Below, in pieces: positions 8,884 to 17,555 of a stretch of 64,000 bases of DNA; the first letter of the stretch is position 1; every line of letters begins with the position of its first letter. The stretch covers positions 1 to 64,000 of the forward strand of contig NZ_JACRUK010000003.1 in the NCBI RefSeq assembly GCF_014305155.1. Reading direction: 5' to 3'. The notes below the pieces were generated by a model. It did not search any database, had not been told where the DNA came from, and worked only from the letters and a program-made list of their open reading frames with translations. The position numbers were made by a program, and so were the translations under genes. Source of the DNA: Flavobacterium muglaense (GTDB taxonomy: Bacteria > Bacteroidota > Bacteroidia > Flavobacteriales > Flavobacteriaceae).

Positions 8884-9915
8884 TTATAAGCTGTTGTTTT
8901 TGGCAATTTCAATGGCTCTGTGCAGTTTGTCTGCAAACCATTCTTTACTGGGTAGTTCGGTTAAATATTGGGCCACTTTAATGTCTTTTTCGTCTAACAT
9001 TAGGAGTTCTATGTGTTCGGTGTTGCCTTCGCTACAAAGTAAAAGGCCAATGGGTTTTTGTTCTCCTTCTTGCATTTCGTTTTTTTGTAACCAGCGCAAG
9101 TACAATTCCATTTGTGCTTTGTGTTCGGGTTTAAATTTACCTAGTTTCAAATCTATGGCTACGAGTCTTTTTAGTTTACGGTGGTAAAACAATAGGTCTA
9201 AATGATAGTCGATCGCATCAATTGAAATTCGTTTTTGCCTTTCGATAAAAGCAAAACCAACGCCAAGTTCTAAAATAAAAGCTTCGATGTTGTTTACGAG
9301 TGCGTTTTCTAAATCTTTTTCGGAATGGTAATTTTTTAGACCTAAAAAGTCGAGTACATAAGTGTTTTTAAAAAACAAATCAGGATTGATTGTGTTTTTT
9401 ATATTCAAGTCTTGAACGGCTTGTTCTATTTGTAATTGCGGCTCTTTTGCAATAACGGTACGTTCATAAAGCATTTTGTCTATTTGCTTGGCTAAGGTTC
9501 GGGTGTTCCACTGCTGGTTGATGGTCATTTCTAAATAAAACTGTCGTTTTAGAGCGTCTTTTTCGTACGAAATAGTTTTTAGATGTGTCCAACTCAATTG
9601 TCTCTGCACTGCGGAGAGAATTTGTTTTTCTGAGAAAGTCTCTGCACTGCGGAGACAATGCAGCAAGTGTTTTGATGACCAACCAGAACCTATATTTTGG
9701 GTAAGCAATAACGAAAGGTTGGCTATTATTTGTTTGCCATATTCAGCACGATTTTGTTGTAATACAAAGTCATTGATATAAACCCCTACTTTCCAGTTGA
9801 GTACCGTGGTTTCTGCATTTGCTGTTATAGCAACTCTGGTTTTGGCTTCGTTAATTAATTGGTTTATAGCGTTGAATAACTCATTTACCTCTATGTTTGG
9901 GTTTATTTGATTCAT
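8884..9915 (-). CDS. YhcG-family PD-(D/E)XK nuclease (DUF1016)
   Basis: The 343-residue protein matches the YhcG/DUF1016 layout. A helical N-terminal domain contains RQLSWTHLKTI and WNTRTLAKQIDKMLYERT. A C-terminal nuclease domain follows, with FIERQKRISIDAIDYHLDLLFYHRKLKRLVAIDLKLGKF carrying the acidic and D-x-K catalytic residues. Members are often embedded in type I RM operons, where their role is not settled; DNA cleavage or recombination is assumed. It is 11 bases after hsdM and 3 before hsdS. An unusual detail is a duplicated short palindrome inside the gene (9601-9655) that is translated in frame. Confidence 0.88.
   Translation of the reverse strand: MNQINPNIEVNELFNAINQLINEAKTRVAITANAETTVLNWKVGVYINDFVLQQNRAEYGKQIIANLSLLLTQNIGSGWSSKHLLHCLRSAETFSEKQILSAVQRQLSWTHLKTISYEKDALKRQFYLEMTINQQWNTRTLAKQIDKMLYERTVIAKEPQLQIEQAVQDLNIKNTINPDLFFKNTYVLDFLGLKNYHSEKDLENALVNNIEAFILELGVGFAFIERQKRISIDAIDYHLDLLFYHRKLKRLVAIDLKLGKFKPEHKAQMELYLRWLQKNEMQEGEQKPIGLLLCSEGNTEHIELLMLDEKDIKVAQYLTELPSKEWFADKLHRAIEIAKNNSL
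9601..9655. repeat. Two near-palindromic 17-bp direct repeats inside yhcG
   Basis: TCTCTGCACTGCGGAGA occurs at 9601-9617 and again at 9639-9655, 38 bp apart. Each unit is close to its own reverse complement (14 of 17 positions). Both lie in the coding region before the conserved SWTH motif and are read through without a frameshift, giving CLRSAETF and ILSAVQRQ. Confidence 0.7.
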
Positions 9916-9926
9916 TTTTAATGGAC

Positions 9927-12275
9927 TTACAAATTTAAAATTTCGGCAATCAAACCATCACTTTCTTTTTCTAAAGCTATAATGTCAGCCGTTACCGCTT
10001 CAATAGCACGCAAGGGTTTGTGTTGGTAGAAATATTTGTTAAAGCTAATTTCGTAGCCAATTTTGGTTGCATCCAAGTTGATCCAAGCTTCTGCTACATG
10101 AGGTTTCACTTCTCTTAGAAAATAAGTATGTATGTCTTCTTTTAGTGGTATGTTTTCGGTATCGCGAAGGTCGCTTTCGGTTTCATAAGTAAGGTATTCC
10201 CCTTTTTTTGCTGTTGGGTAATAACCGTAATCGGCCAACTCTTTTTCAGTGCAATCCAAATGCGCTAAAAGCTTGCTTAGTTTATCTGCAGAAAGTTTCA
10301 CCGTACTTTTTATCACTTTTTCGGCTTCGACATCATACCAACTTACGGCATTGAGAATCGCATTCTTTTCGGAAGCGCCTAATTTTAGTTTTTTATCCTT
10401 GATTACCGCATCTACTTTTTGTGTAAACAGGTTAAAATCGGTGTATAGCACATCGCCAAAACTATCCAATAAAATAGAGGCTTGTTCCAATAAAAAAGCT
10501 TGTTTGTCCCAAGTAGTTTTAGCGACTAATTTCTTTTGGTTGGCAGCGGTGAGGTTCAATTCGTTCTTCTCACACCAGTCCAAGATTTCTTTTTTATGCT
10601 TTTCAATTTCCTCATAAATGCCTTCGCCAAAGGTTTCATAAGCAAAAACCATGGCTTCTTTTAGCGATTTGTCAAAGCGTAGTTCTTTAATACGTTCGGC
10701 AGTGAATTGGGCTTTGAGGCGTTTGGGTCTTTCGATCGTTACTTTATGATAACCAAAATCACTGTTGTCAAATACCTTAGAAGCGATTCCGTCATCGGCC
10801 GTTCTTTCGACAGCAGCCAAATCGGTATAGGTTTTTACGATTTCGCTAATGTGTTCGGGAGCAAACTCACAGTTTTTATTTCCTAAATTCTTACGTAGTT
10901 TGCGAAACAATTGTCCGGCATCAATGAGTTGTACTTTGCCTATGCGGTTGGCGGTTTTGTTGTTGCTCAAGATCCAAACATAAGTAGTTATACCCGTGTT
11001 GTAAAATAAATTGTTCGGCATTTGTACAATGGCTTCCAACCAATCGTTTTCGATAATATAACGACGAATGTTGCTTTCGCCACCACCAGCATCACCCGTA
11101 AACAGGCTACTTCCGTTATGTACGGAGGCAATTCGTGTTCCCGAAGGACTTTGCGAAAGCGGTTTCATTTTACTAACCATTTCCATCAAAAACAACAACT
11201 GCCCATCCGAAGAACGCGGAATAGCATCGGCATCTTCTTCGATTCCCCAATAGTTTTTCAATCGGATTTGGAAACGGCTGTCGATTACGTCTTTTCCGTC
11301 TTTGATGTATTTTTGTTCCGATGCCCAGGATTTCCCGTAAGGCGGATTCGACAACATAAAATCGAAAGTAGTTCCTGCAAATTCATCGGTAGATAGGGTA
11401 GAACCCACACGGATATTTTCGGGATTATTGCCCTTAATCATCATGTCGCTTTTGCAAATAGCATAAGTTTCATCATTGATTTCCTTACCGTACAAATACA
11501 CATCGGAATTTATGGCTCGGATTTCGCCTTCTTCGTCTTTGATGAAATTTTGTGCTTCGGTCAACATACCACCACTACCGCAAGCGGGATCGTAAATGGT
11601 CATTACCGGAGGCAAATTGTTTTTTATTGGATCGAAAATAATGTGTGTCATTAGGTCGATTACTTCACGAGGGGTGAAGTGCTCTCCCGCTTCTTCGTTA
11701 TTTTCTTCGTTGAACTTTCGGATCAATTCTTCGAACACATAGCCCATTCCCAGATTGGATAAGGCAGGTAGTTTGCGACCGTTGGTATCTAATTTTTCAA
11801 ATGGGGTCAGGTTGATATCTGGAGAAGTAAATTTTTCCAATACATCCAATAACACATCTTTGGAAGCCATATGCCGAACCTGGCTTCTTAATTTGAATTT
11901 TTCAATGATTTCTTTTACGTTGGCACTGAAACCGTTCAAATAATCTTCGAAATTGGTTTGTAACAATTGTTGGCTATTGGTTGCTGTATCATGTAGGCGT
12001 TGCAAAGTCCATTGGCTGGTATTGTAAAACACATAACCAGAAGCAGCTCGTAATCCGTTTTCATCCCATTCGGTAAAACCCGCTTCGTCCCGTTGGAATG
12101 TTAGTTCTTCCATCACGGCTTCTTTGGTTGGCACCAATAAGGCATCCAATCGGCGTAAAACGACCATAGGGAGAATTACATCGCGGTATTTACCACGAAC
12201 ATATACGTCGCGAAGGCAATCATCGGCAATTGACCATATAAAGGAAACTAATTTATTGTGTACGGATTGGTTCAT
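9927..12275 (-). CDS. hsdM: Type I restriction-modification methyltransferase subunit
   Basis: HsdM transfers methyl groups from S-adenosylmethionine to adenine and forms the core of the type I complex. The SAM-binding motif DPACGSGG lies at about 229-236 and the catalytic NPPY at about 310-313. The N-terminal helical HsdM_N domain precedes them. At 782 residues it is longer than the classic 500-530 residue form, the extra being a lysine-rich C-terminal region (about 540-782) often seen in Bacteroidetes. It is the first gene of the seven-gene operon, so the promoter should lie in 12276-12714. Confidence 0.94.
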   Translation of the reverse strand: MNQSVHNKLVSFIWSIADDCLRDVYVRGKYRDVILPMVVLRRLDALLVPTKEAVMEELTFQRDEAGFTEWDENGLRAASGYVFYNTSQWTLQRLHDTATNSQQLLQTNFEDYLNGFSANVKEIIEKFKLRSQVRHMASKDVLLDVLEKFTSPDINLTPFEKLDTNGRKLPALSNLGMGYVFEELIRKFNEENNEEAGEHFTPREVIDLMTHIIFDPIKNNLPPVMTIYDPACGSGGMLTEAQNFIKDEEGEIRAINSDVYLYGKEINDETYAICKSDMMIKGNNPENIRVGSTLSTDEFAGTTFDFMLSNPPYGKSWASEQKYIKDGKDVIDSRFQIRLKNYWGIEEDADAIPRSSDGQLLFLMEMVSKMKPLSQSPSGTRIASVHNGSSLFTGDAGGGESNIRRYIIENDWLEAIVQMPNNLFYNTGITTYVWILSNNKTANRIGKVQLIDAGQLFRKLRKNLGNKNCEFAPEHISEIVKTYTDLAAVERTADDGIASKVFDNSDFGYHKVTIERPKRLKAQFTAERIKELRFDKSLKEAMVFAYETFGEGIYEEIEKHKKEILDWCEKNELNLTAANQKKLVAKTTWDKQAFLLEQASILLDSFGDVLYTDFNLFTQKVDAVIKDKKLKLGASEKNAILNAVSWYDVEAEKVIKSTVKLSADKLSKLLAHLDCTEKELADYGYYPTAKKGEYLTYETESDLRDTENIPLKEDIHTYFLREVKPHVAEAWINLDATKIGYEISFNKYFYQHKPLRAIEAVTADIIALEKESDGLIAEILNL

Positions 12276-12714
12276 TGTATTGAAATGTTGTTCTGTTTTA
12301 AAAAAAGAAATTGTAGTATTTGCATTTTTAGCTTAAAAAAAGAAAGATGTAAATCTATGATTTTTATAAGTTATAACCTATTCAAATTATGAACAGCTTA
12401 TTCACTTTTTATACATTGAAAATTTGCCCTTAGAAAACATTTTTTATGGTTGGTTTTCAAAAATACACTTTATAAAGAGAAGAGTTTTACGGTTTTCCAC
12501 ATTGTATCGATTTATATTATTCTTATGAGAATTGAATACCTGATTTTTCTTTATTACTCTCGTTTTCTTTCTTGAGTTAATTTTGTAGAATAAGTTGATG
12601 AAATAGTGGAGTTCAATGAGACTTAACCGGTCTTATATATCCAAGAGGTGCTGGTTTAACTCGATTTGTTTGATGTTTATCCAAAAGGCATCTTAATCTA
12701 AATTATTCAAATCC
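12276..12714. other. Intergenic region carrying the presumed RM-operon promoter
   Basis: This is 439 bp without a credible gene. On the minus strand TAGATTTA (12350-12357) is one base off the Bacteroidetes -7 element TAnnTTTG, 75 bp before the hsdM start, but no good -33 element stands at the right distance. The left part should hold the RM operon promoter. The right part is the downstream flank of the mobilization operon, and I see no clear terminator there. Confidence 0.35.
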
Positions 12715-14706
12715 TTACTTTTTCTTAATAACCAAATAAGCCAGTCCCGGATCATTCAGCAAGCGTTCCATTTCCGAGTGAATAATGTCTTGGATATCTT
12801 GTTTTATCTGGAGATAATTGCGTTGTACCATCGCATTATCCAGTTTGCGAATGACTTCAATGTCAATATAATTTTCTTGCTCTTTTTTAAGGGCTTCATG
12901 GTCGTTTAAAATCTCACAATGGAATGTTTTCAATTCAATTTTACAATCAGGATCATCGGCAACCATACCCACAAATTCACCTGAACTTAGCGACGAAATT
13001 TTGGAAGGAGGAACAGCCGATTCCAATTGTTTGGAGCGGCTTATAGAAGTATCGCCGCTATTGATGGATAGGCTTTCCCTGTCCTGCATGATCTTTCCAA
13101 ACCGCTCTGAAAGCTGTTTTGCTGTATCTCCAGTAACCTGCCCGCTGACGATATTTCCAGTGATGTTCATAATCACGTCAGCCTGTTCGCGACCATAGTC
13201 TTTTCGAAGTTGACTAAAGTCTTGGATTCCGAGGCAAGTGGCTACTTTATTGGAGCGTGCTGTGGCTATTAAACTATCTATATTATTGAGATAGATTGTT
13301 GGAAACTCATCAAAAATCAGACTGCTTTTCTGCTTGCCTTTTTGATTCACTTGTTTGACCAAACGGTTTACATATAACGACAAGACAGCTCCGTAGATTT
13401 GTATTTTTTGCGGATTGTTTCCCATGCAAACAATCTTAGGTGCTGAAGGGTTATTGATGTCTAATGTGAAATCATTGCCAGATAGAACATAATAGAGTTG
13501 AGGAGATGAAAGTCTGGCCATAGCAATTTTGGCGGAGGCAATCTGACCTTCCAATTGCTCCATTACATCGTTAAGATAGGCATTGACAAAAGGATTAATC
13601 AAGACCTCTATTTCTTTTTCGGTTCGCAGTAATGTAAACAGGCTGTCATAGTCCGTCTGCATCAGTTCTATAACGTGGGGTAATGTGCAAAATTCTCCAT
13701 CCTTGTATTTCCTTAAATACCAGATGATGGCTGATAAAAAGTTAATAGGAGATTCTACAAAGAAATCCCCCTGTCGCTTGATCCATTCCCTATTTAATCC
13801 CAGCAAAATAGTACGAGCTGATTCGGTTGCATCAGTTATATCTGTCATTGATTTTGGATCCAAGGCATTGCACCTGTGGGAACGATTGAGATCATCAAAA
13901 TTGATGACATAAAACTTTGGAACAACAGGATACAGATGCTTATACTTAATCCAAGTATTGTAGGCAATTTTGGAAAGGTCATCAAACTTGAAATCATAGA
14001 TAAACATCGTAAACCCTTTGCGAATATGCTGGGTAATCACATGCCGAATAACGAAGTAGGATTTACCCGAACCTGGCGTTCTTAACACCATTAAAGCACG
14101 AAAAGGATTGATGATATTGATCCAACTGTTTCTAAGCTTATCCTTCAAATGGTATCGAGCAGGAAGATTAATGGAATATTCGTTTTCCAAAAGTCGTTCT
14201 TCCTGTGGAAAAGTTTCATTTTCTTTATTGAAAATGTCTTTGTGGTTGAGCCTGTTTTTTATGATTCGGGATAGGAGTGTACCGCCTGATAACATCAGAA
14301 GATAACCACCAATAGTGGTAATCATATACGATATTGAAACCTGAACGATTTCCATTTTGAGATAGAATAGAAAGCCACCCAAAAAATAAAACAGAATCCC
14401 CGGCAGAATATATGCAAAGGCCTTTTTGTACTTTAGTTTTTCATCTTTGCGTCCTTTTGCTCCTAGGAGTGAAATCACTAAAAAACCAAGCGCAAAGAAT
14501 TTGGATGTATAAAAGGATTTAAATAAACCTGTTTTGTAAATATTCCCTAAAATACTATCGCTGAATTCGCTCACGAATTGCCACTGTTCAAAAGCGGTAT
14601 AACAATAGTAGTAGAAATGAAGACTCAAAACCAAGATGCTGATGAGTCTGGTCATGTCTAAAATTTTTCTCAAAGCCTGTTCGTTTTCTCCAGTTTGCAT
14701 TGCCAT
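12715..14706 (-). CDS. Conjugative coupling protein (VirD4/TraG-like; Bacteroides MobC type)
   Basis: Type IV coupling proteins are membrane-anchored ATPases that hand the relaxase-DNA complex to a secretion channel. The N-terminus has hydrophobic segments around residues 18-36, 68-80 and 97-145. Walker A is RTPGSGKS at about 209-216 and Walker B LIFDEFP at about 463-469. The length (663) suits the Bacteroidetes MobC/TraG group. It is the last gene of a mobA-mobB-mobC-like operon, 11 bases after the relaxase gene. No type IV secretion genes are in the window, so the element is mobilizable at best, with help from another conjugative system. Confidence 0.88.
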   Translation of the reverse strand: MAMQTGENEQALRKILDMTRLISILVLSLHFYYYCYTAFEQWQFVSEFSDSILGNIYKTGLFKSFYTSKFFALGFLVISLLGAKGRKDEKLKYKKAFAYILPGILFYFLGGFLFYLKMEIVQVSISYMITTIGGYLLMLSGGTLLSRIIKNRLNHKDIFNKENETFPQEERLLENEYSINLPARYHLKDKLRNSWINIINPFRALMVLRTPGSGKSYFVIRHVITQHIRKGFTMFIYDFKFDDLSKIAYNTWIKYKHLYPVVPKFYVINFDDLNRSHRCNALDPKSMTDITDATESARTILLGLNREWIKRQGDFFVESPINFLSAIIWYLRKYKDGEFCTLPHVIELMQTDYDSLFTLLRTEKEIEVLINPFVNAYLNDVMEQLEGQIASAKIAMARLSSPQLYYVLSGNDFTLDINNPSAPKIVCMGNNPQKIQIYGAVLSLYVNRLVKQVNQKGKQKSSLIFDEFPTIYLNNIDSLIATARSNKVATCLGIQDFSQLRKDYGREQADVIMNITGNIVSGQVTGDTAKQLSERFGKIMQDRESLSINSGDTSISRSKQLESAVPPSKISSLSSGEFVGMVADDPDCKIELKTFHCEILNDHEALKKEQENYIDIEVIRKLDNAMVQRNYLQIKQDIQDIIHSEMERLLNDPGLAYLVIKKK

Positions 14707-14717
14707 GATTTTCTTTT

Positions 14718-16007
14718 TTATGGATTATCAGATTGCCCTTTTCTCTTTCTTTTTTTATGCCTTTTCTTTAATGGATTGGGAAGATAATTGCTAACATACT
14801 CAGGTTCGATTAATATTTCTAATAATTCACCGACTAGAGTATTCCCCAATATTGTTTCTTTAGAAGTTCCTTCATTTGCAGTTGCCACTTTAGCAGTGCT
14901 AGGCAACATTTTCGTTGTTTTTACAAATGGAACTTCCAAAGTTTTCGGTATAGCTGATCCGCAACGTTCTTGTATGGCTTTAGCTGAATATTCCTTTCCT
15001 AACGAACTACCATTAAAAACACATTTTGTGGTATGATCCACATAAGTAATTCCGTAGATCAATCCCTCAGAATTGGTTCTTGAAACGATGGCAATTCCTT
15101 GCTTTTCCAATATTTTTGTGAGTTCTGTAAGCGTTAGTTTTTGGTTTAAAAATGCTAAATCGATAAGGTTCTTTATTCGTTTGGCATGTGTTATTGGTTT
15201 GTTTTTGTTGGTGATGAATTTGTCTTCCAAAAATTTCAAGGTTGGCTTAGTATGAAAGTCACTGGCTTTTATAGGCACTCCAATGGGTTTTCCATTTTGA
15301 TCCAGAATGCGATACACGAGACCATTTAATTTAAAGATCCTTGAATTTTCACTGCCTCGGTCCGCATAAACATTGTATTGTTGTAATACGGCATTGAGTT
15401 CGGGAAGACTGGCATATTTATAGGAAGGGAGCACAGCGTTCAATACATTGGCAATTGCTTTTTTAGATTGGATTTTCCCATAATGAATCTTTCCCGAATG
15501 AATAGGCAAAAGTTCGAAAGGTTGCTTTTTTGAACCGCTTTGAGCCACGACCAAACCAAAGGATTTTTCAATTTCTTTTCTAGCCGTTTCCGATTGATTG
15601 CGACCTATATTCTGCATGTCAATCCGACTTCCGTCCGCCCTTACTTTTATGGAAACAATGTGGATATGGGGATGTCCAGCGTCGTGATGTTGGTATACCA
15701 AATACGGCTGTTGTCCAAAGCCAATTTTTTCCATATAAGTGTCGGCAATATCCATTAATTTCTCTTTAGAAATGTTGTTTTCGATACTGTCAAAATTCAA
15801 AGAAATATGAACGCTATTTCGCTTTACATTGTCGTTTAAGTCAAGCTGTTTCAGGAACCGATTGAGTTTCATTGTGGCATTCATTTTAGTTGCATCCACA
15901 GGATAATTTCCTTCTCCAATACAGACTGCCACGCCCTGTTTAACCTTATTCTCATTGTAGTTGAAAATGTTGTGTATCGAATGTCCAGTCTTTATGATTG
16001 CAACCAT
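14718..16007 (-). CDS. Relaxase, MOB family of Bacteroidetes (MobB type)
   Basis: Relaxases nick the transfer origin and stay covalently bound through an active tyrosine. The N-terminal domain (about 1-160) has the metal-binding histidine motif QHHDAGHPHIHIV (HPHIH at about 112-116), the hallmark of the relaxase/mobilization nuclease family. Candidate tyrosines such as Y17 are near the N-terminus. The C-terminus is lysine/arginine-rich (KKRHKKRKRK), suited to DNA binding. The start overlaps the end of the upstream small gene by 16 bases, indicating coupling. Confidence 0.9.
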   Translation of the reverse strand: MVAIIKTGHSIHNIFNYNENKVKQGVAVCIGEGNYPVDATKMNATMKLNRFLKQLDLNDNVKRNSVHISLNFDSIENNISKEKLMDIADTYMEKIGFGQQPYLVYQHHDAGHPHIHIVSIKVRADGSRIDMQNIGRNQSETARKEIEKSFGLVVAQSGSKKQPFELLPIHSGKIHYGKIQSKKAIANVLNAVLPSYKYASLPELNAVLQQYNVYADRGSENSRIFKLNGLVYRILDQNGKPIGVPIKASDFHTKPTLKFLEDKFITNKNKPITHAKRIKNLIDLAFLNQKLTLTELTKILEKQGIAIVSRTNSEGLIYGITYVDHTTKCVFNGSSLGKEYSAKAIQERCGSAIPKTLEVPFVKTTKMLPSTAKVATANEGTSKETILGNTLVGELLEILIEPEYVSNYLPNPLKKRHKKRKRKGQSDNP

Positions 16008-16387
16008 TTTTCGGAGATTTTTCGGATGTGTATTTTTATTTCTTCCATGGTATTGAAAAGCTTTTTTTTCTCCAGTTCATAGCTCAGAATCCAAGCCTTA
16101 AATTCCGCAATTTGTTGTAGCGTATGCAACTTTTTGACGGCTTGGTTAAAGTTGTTTCCCAAAGCATTGAGTTCCCTTCGCAAATGAATCATCTCTGTCA
16201 TAAATTCATCGAGAGATTGGTTGCGGTAATTCATTGTCAAGGGTTTTTCCAAAAGATTTTTGCGGGCATATTCACTTAGTTTTCGACAAGTAGATTTGCT
16301 GAATTTCCGATGTATTTTTTGATATTCCTCTGGTTTTAAACGCAAGTGAAGCCATTTGTTTCGATTGTTGTTTTGCTCTTTCATCAT
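15992..16387 (-). CDS. Relaxosome accessory protein (MobA/MobC-like)
   Basis: This small basic protein (131 residues) begins WLHLRLKPEEYQKIHRKF and then SEYARKNLL, the pattern of ribbon-helix-helix mobilization proteins. A conserved RRELNALGNNFNQAVKKLH segment follows, typical of the Bacteroidetes relaxosome protein family (bacterial mobilisation protein, MobC Pfam type). It is the first gene of the operon and should bind the transfer origin, which by position is the hairpin cluster just upstream (16432-16516). Confidence 0.87.
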   Translation of the reverse strand: MMKEQNNNRNKWLHLRLKPEEYQKIHRKFSKSTCRKLSEYARKNLLEKPLTMNYRNQSLDEFMTEMIHLRRELNALGNNFNQAVKKLHTLQQIAEFKAWILSYELEKKKLFNTMEEIKIHIRKISEKWLQS

Positions 16388-16431
16388 TTCTCTTTTTCAT
16401 ATTCTACAAAACTTTTCCATTTTCAGTGTCA

Positions 16432-16516
16432 CTGCCCACGAGTTCCGAGTGAAAGGGCAGCAAGATTCGGTTGTGATACAAACGGACATCTTGCCGATTG
16501 CAGGAACGTGGCAATC
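16432..16516. other. Candidate oriT: three consecutive hairpins
   Basis: Three short inverted repeats run end to end upstream of the relaxosome gene. CTGCCC (16432-16437) pairs with GGGCAG (16455-16460). GCAAGAT (16460-16466) pairs with ATCTTGC (16488-16494). GATTGC (16496-16501) pairs with GCAATC (16511-16516). This is more GC-rich than its surroundings. Transfer origins of mobilizable elements usually sit in this position and consist of such repeats next to a nick site. The nick itself cannot be placed. Confidence 0.5.
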
Positions 16517-17005
16517 TTTCTGCTATTTCTAACGTATTTTTACTTTTACGATTCATAAAAAAACAGAAGATTTATCGATAATGCACCTATTGTCTTTAAA
16601 ACGCTATCTTAATTTTCTTCCCCAATGTAATTCTTAATATTAGCCGTTTCAATACATTAAGCATTGAATTCTCCAAAGGAGCTTTAGATTAATAGTTACG
16701 GAATACAATACTCAAAGAAAAGGTACGCCAATACTATTTGTTTTATTTTTGCTTCCAATTGAAATACATTTTCCTTTGTAATTAAAAGAAGGAAAGCGTG
16801 CTTTTTCTAATGGATACAAACTTTTAAAAACAACAAAGTCCTGACTTTTTTAAGGAAGGTTTTTGTTGTTGTCAAAAAAAAATAGAGGTGTCTTTATAAA
16901 ATTTATGGAGCCCTATTTGACTTGTCTAATGCTAAGTTAAGCAAGCCTTTTGAATCCCAACTATCATAGACAAATTTCACCTAGGATAAGTTCGAAAGAG
17001 CTTTA
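16517..17005. other. Non-coding region between the mobilization genes and the peptide locus
   Basis: No credible gene is present. One inverted repeat (AACAACAAA at 16829-16837 with TTTGTTGTT at 16862-16870) flanks a 24-base loop and is followed by an A-run, so it is not a standard terminator for either strand. Otherwise I see nothing. Confidence 0.4.
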
Positions 17006-17013
17006 TACCTTTG
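17006..17013 (+). promoter_or_regulatory. Candidate -7 promoter element (TACCTTTG)
   Basis: TACCTTTG matches the Bacteroidetes -7 consensus TAnnTTTG exactly and ends 32 bases before the start at 17046. No clear TTTG -33 element was found 19-21 bases upstream. Confidence 0.45.
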
Positions 17014-17045
17014 TATCATATACTATTAATTTAAAAGTGATAATT

Positions 17046-17327
17046 ATGATTACAACAAATGATGTAGCCAAGGTTTTTGATACTGTTTTAAGTAGCCCTG
17101 GGATGAGTGAGTTAGTGAAGATTGATTTGAAAATTTCACGAAAAAATGTACTGTTGTTAAACCACGTTATTATGCGAGGATTAACTTTAGAAAATGATGA
17201 TTCTGGTTTGTTGGGGAGCTTGTCAAAAGACGACTTGTCCGAACTTAGAAATCTATCCGAGGAATGTCTTCAAAAGGCAGGTCTTGTAGAATTAAATCAA
17301 AAACTGGCGACCTTGAGTGAGGCTTAA
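17046..17327 (+). CDS. Small conserved-looking unknown protein
   Basis: The protein has 93 residues if it starts at the ATG at 17046, which fits the promoter element upstream; the frame is open further 5', but those codons precede the promoter. It has no signal peptide and looks alpha-helical, with a leucine-rich middle (KNVLLLNHVIMRGL) and an acidic C-terminal half (SKDDLSELRNLSEECLQ). I recognise no domain. It is followed by a strong terminator, so it is its own transcription unit. Its position directly before the MauE/DUF6520 genes suggests an accessory role in that locus. Confidence 0.65.
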   Translation: MITTNDVAKVFDTVLSSPGMSELVKIDLKISRKNVLLLNHVIMRGLTLENDDSGLLGSLSKDDLSELRNLSEECLQKAGLVELNQKLATLSEA

Positions 17328-17357
17328 AATTAACAAGAGTTTCACAAAGATTAAAGG

Positions 17358-17403
17358 AGTGCATACCTGATATATAGTATCGAGTATGCACTTTTTTATT
17401 TTT
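17358..17403 (+). terminator. Rho-independent terminator
   Basis: AGTGCATA (17358-17365) pairs with TATGCACT (17385-17392), followed by TTTTTTATTTTT. It closes the 93-residue gene. Confidence 0.8.
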
Positions 17404-17482
17404 CTCTCCTAAAAAGAGTAAATGGCTTATTCTTGAACACTATTGGCTTGGTTTTGATGCTAATTTTTGAAACAATGCTTGC

Positions 17483-17490
17483 TAAATTTG
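17483..17490 (+). promoter_or_regulatory. Candidate -7 promoter element (TAAATTTG)
   Basis: This is an exact TAnnTTTG match 65 bases before the MauE-like gene. The nearest TTTG upstream (17466-17469) is only 13 bases away, shorter than usual, so the -33 element is uncertain. Confidence 0.35.
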
Positions 17491-17555
17491 TTTTTGATTT
17501 ATCGATTGCAACAATTTTATTTTCAAATAATCAGTTGCCGAAAAACTTATAGATT

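Noticed and set aside
8884..9915. Invertible or phase-variable specificity locus around hsdS
   Set aside because: Only one hsdS is present and no recombinase or inverted repeats flank it; only direct internal repeats are seen.
12715..16387. Complete conjugative element
   Set aside because: Only relaxosome, relaxase and coupling protein are present; no mating-pore (Tra/VirB) genes occur in the window.
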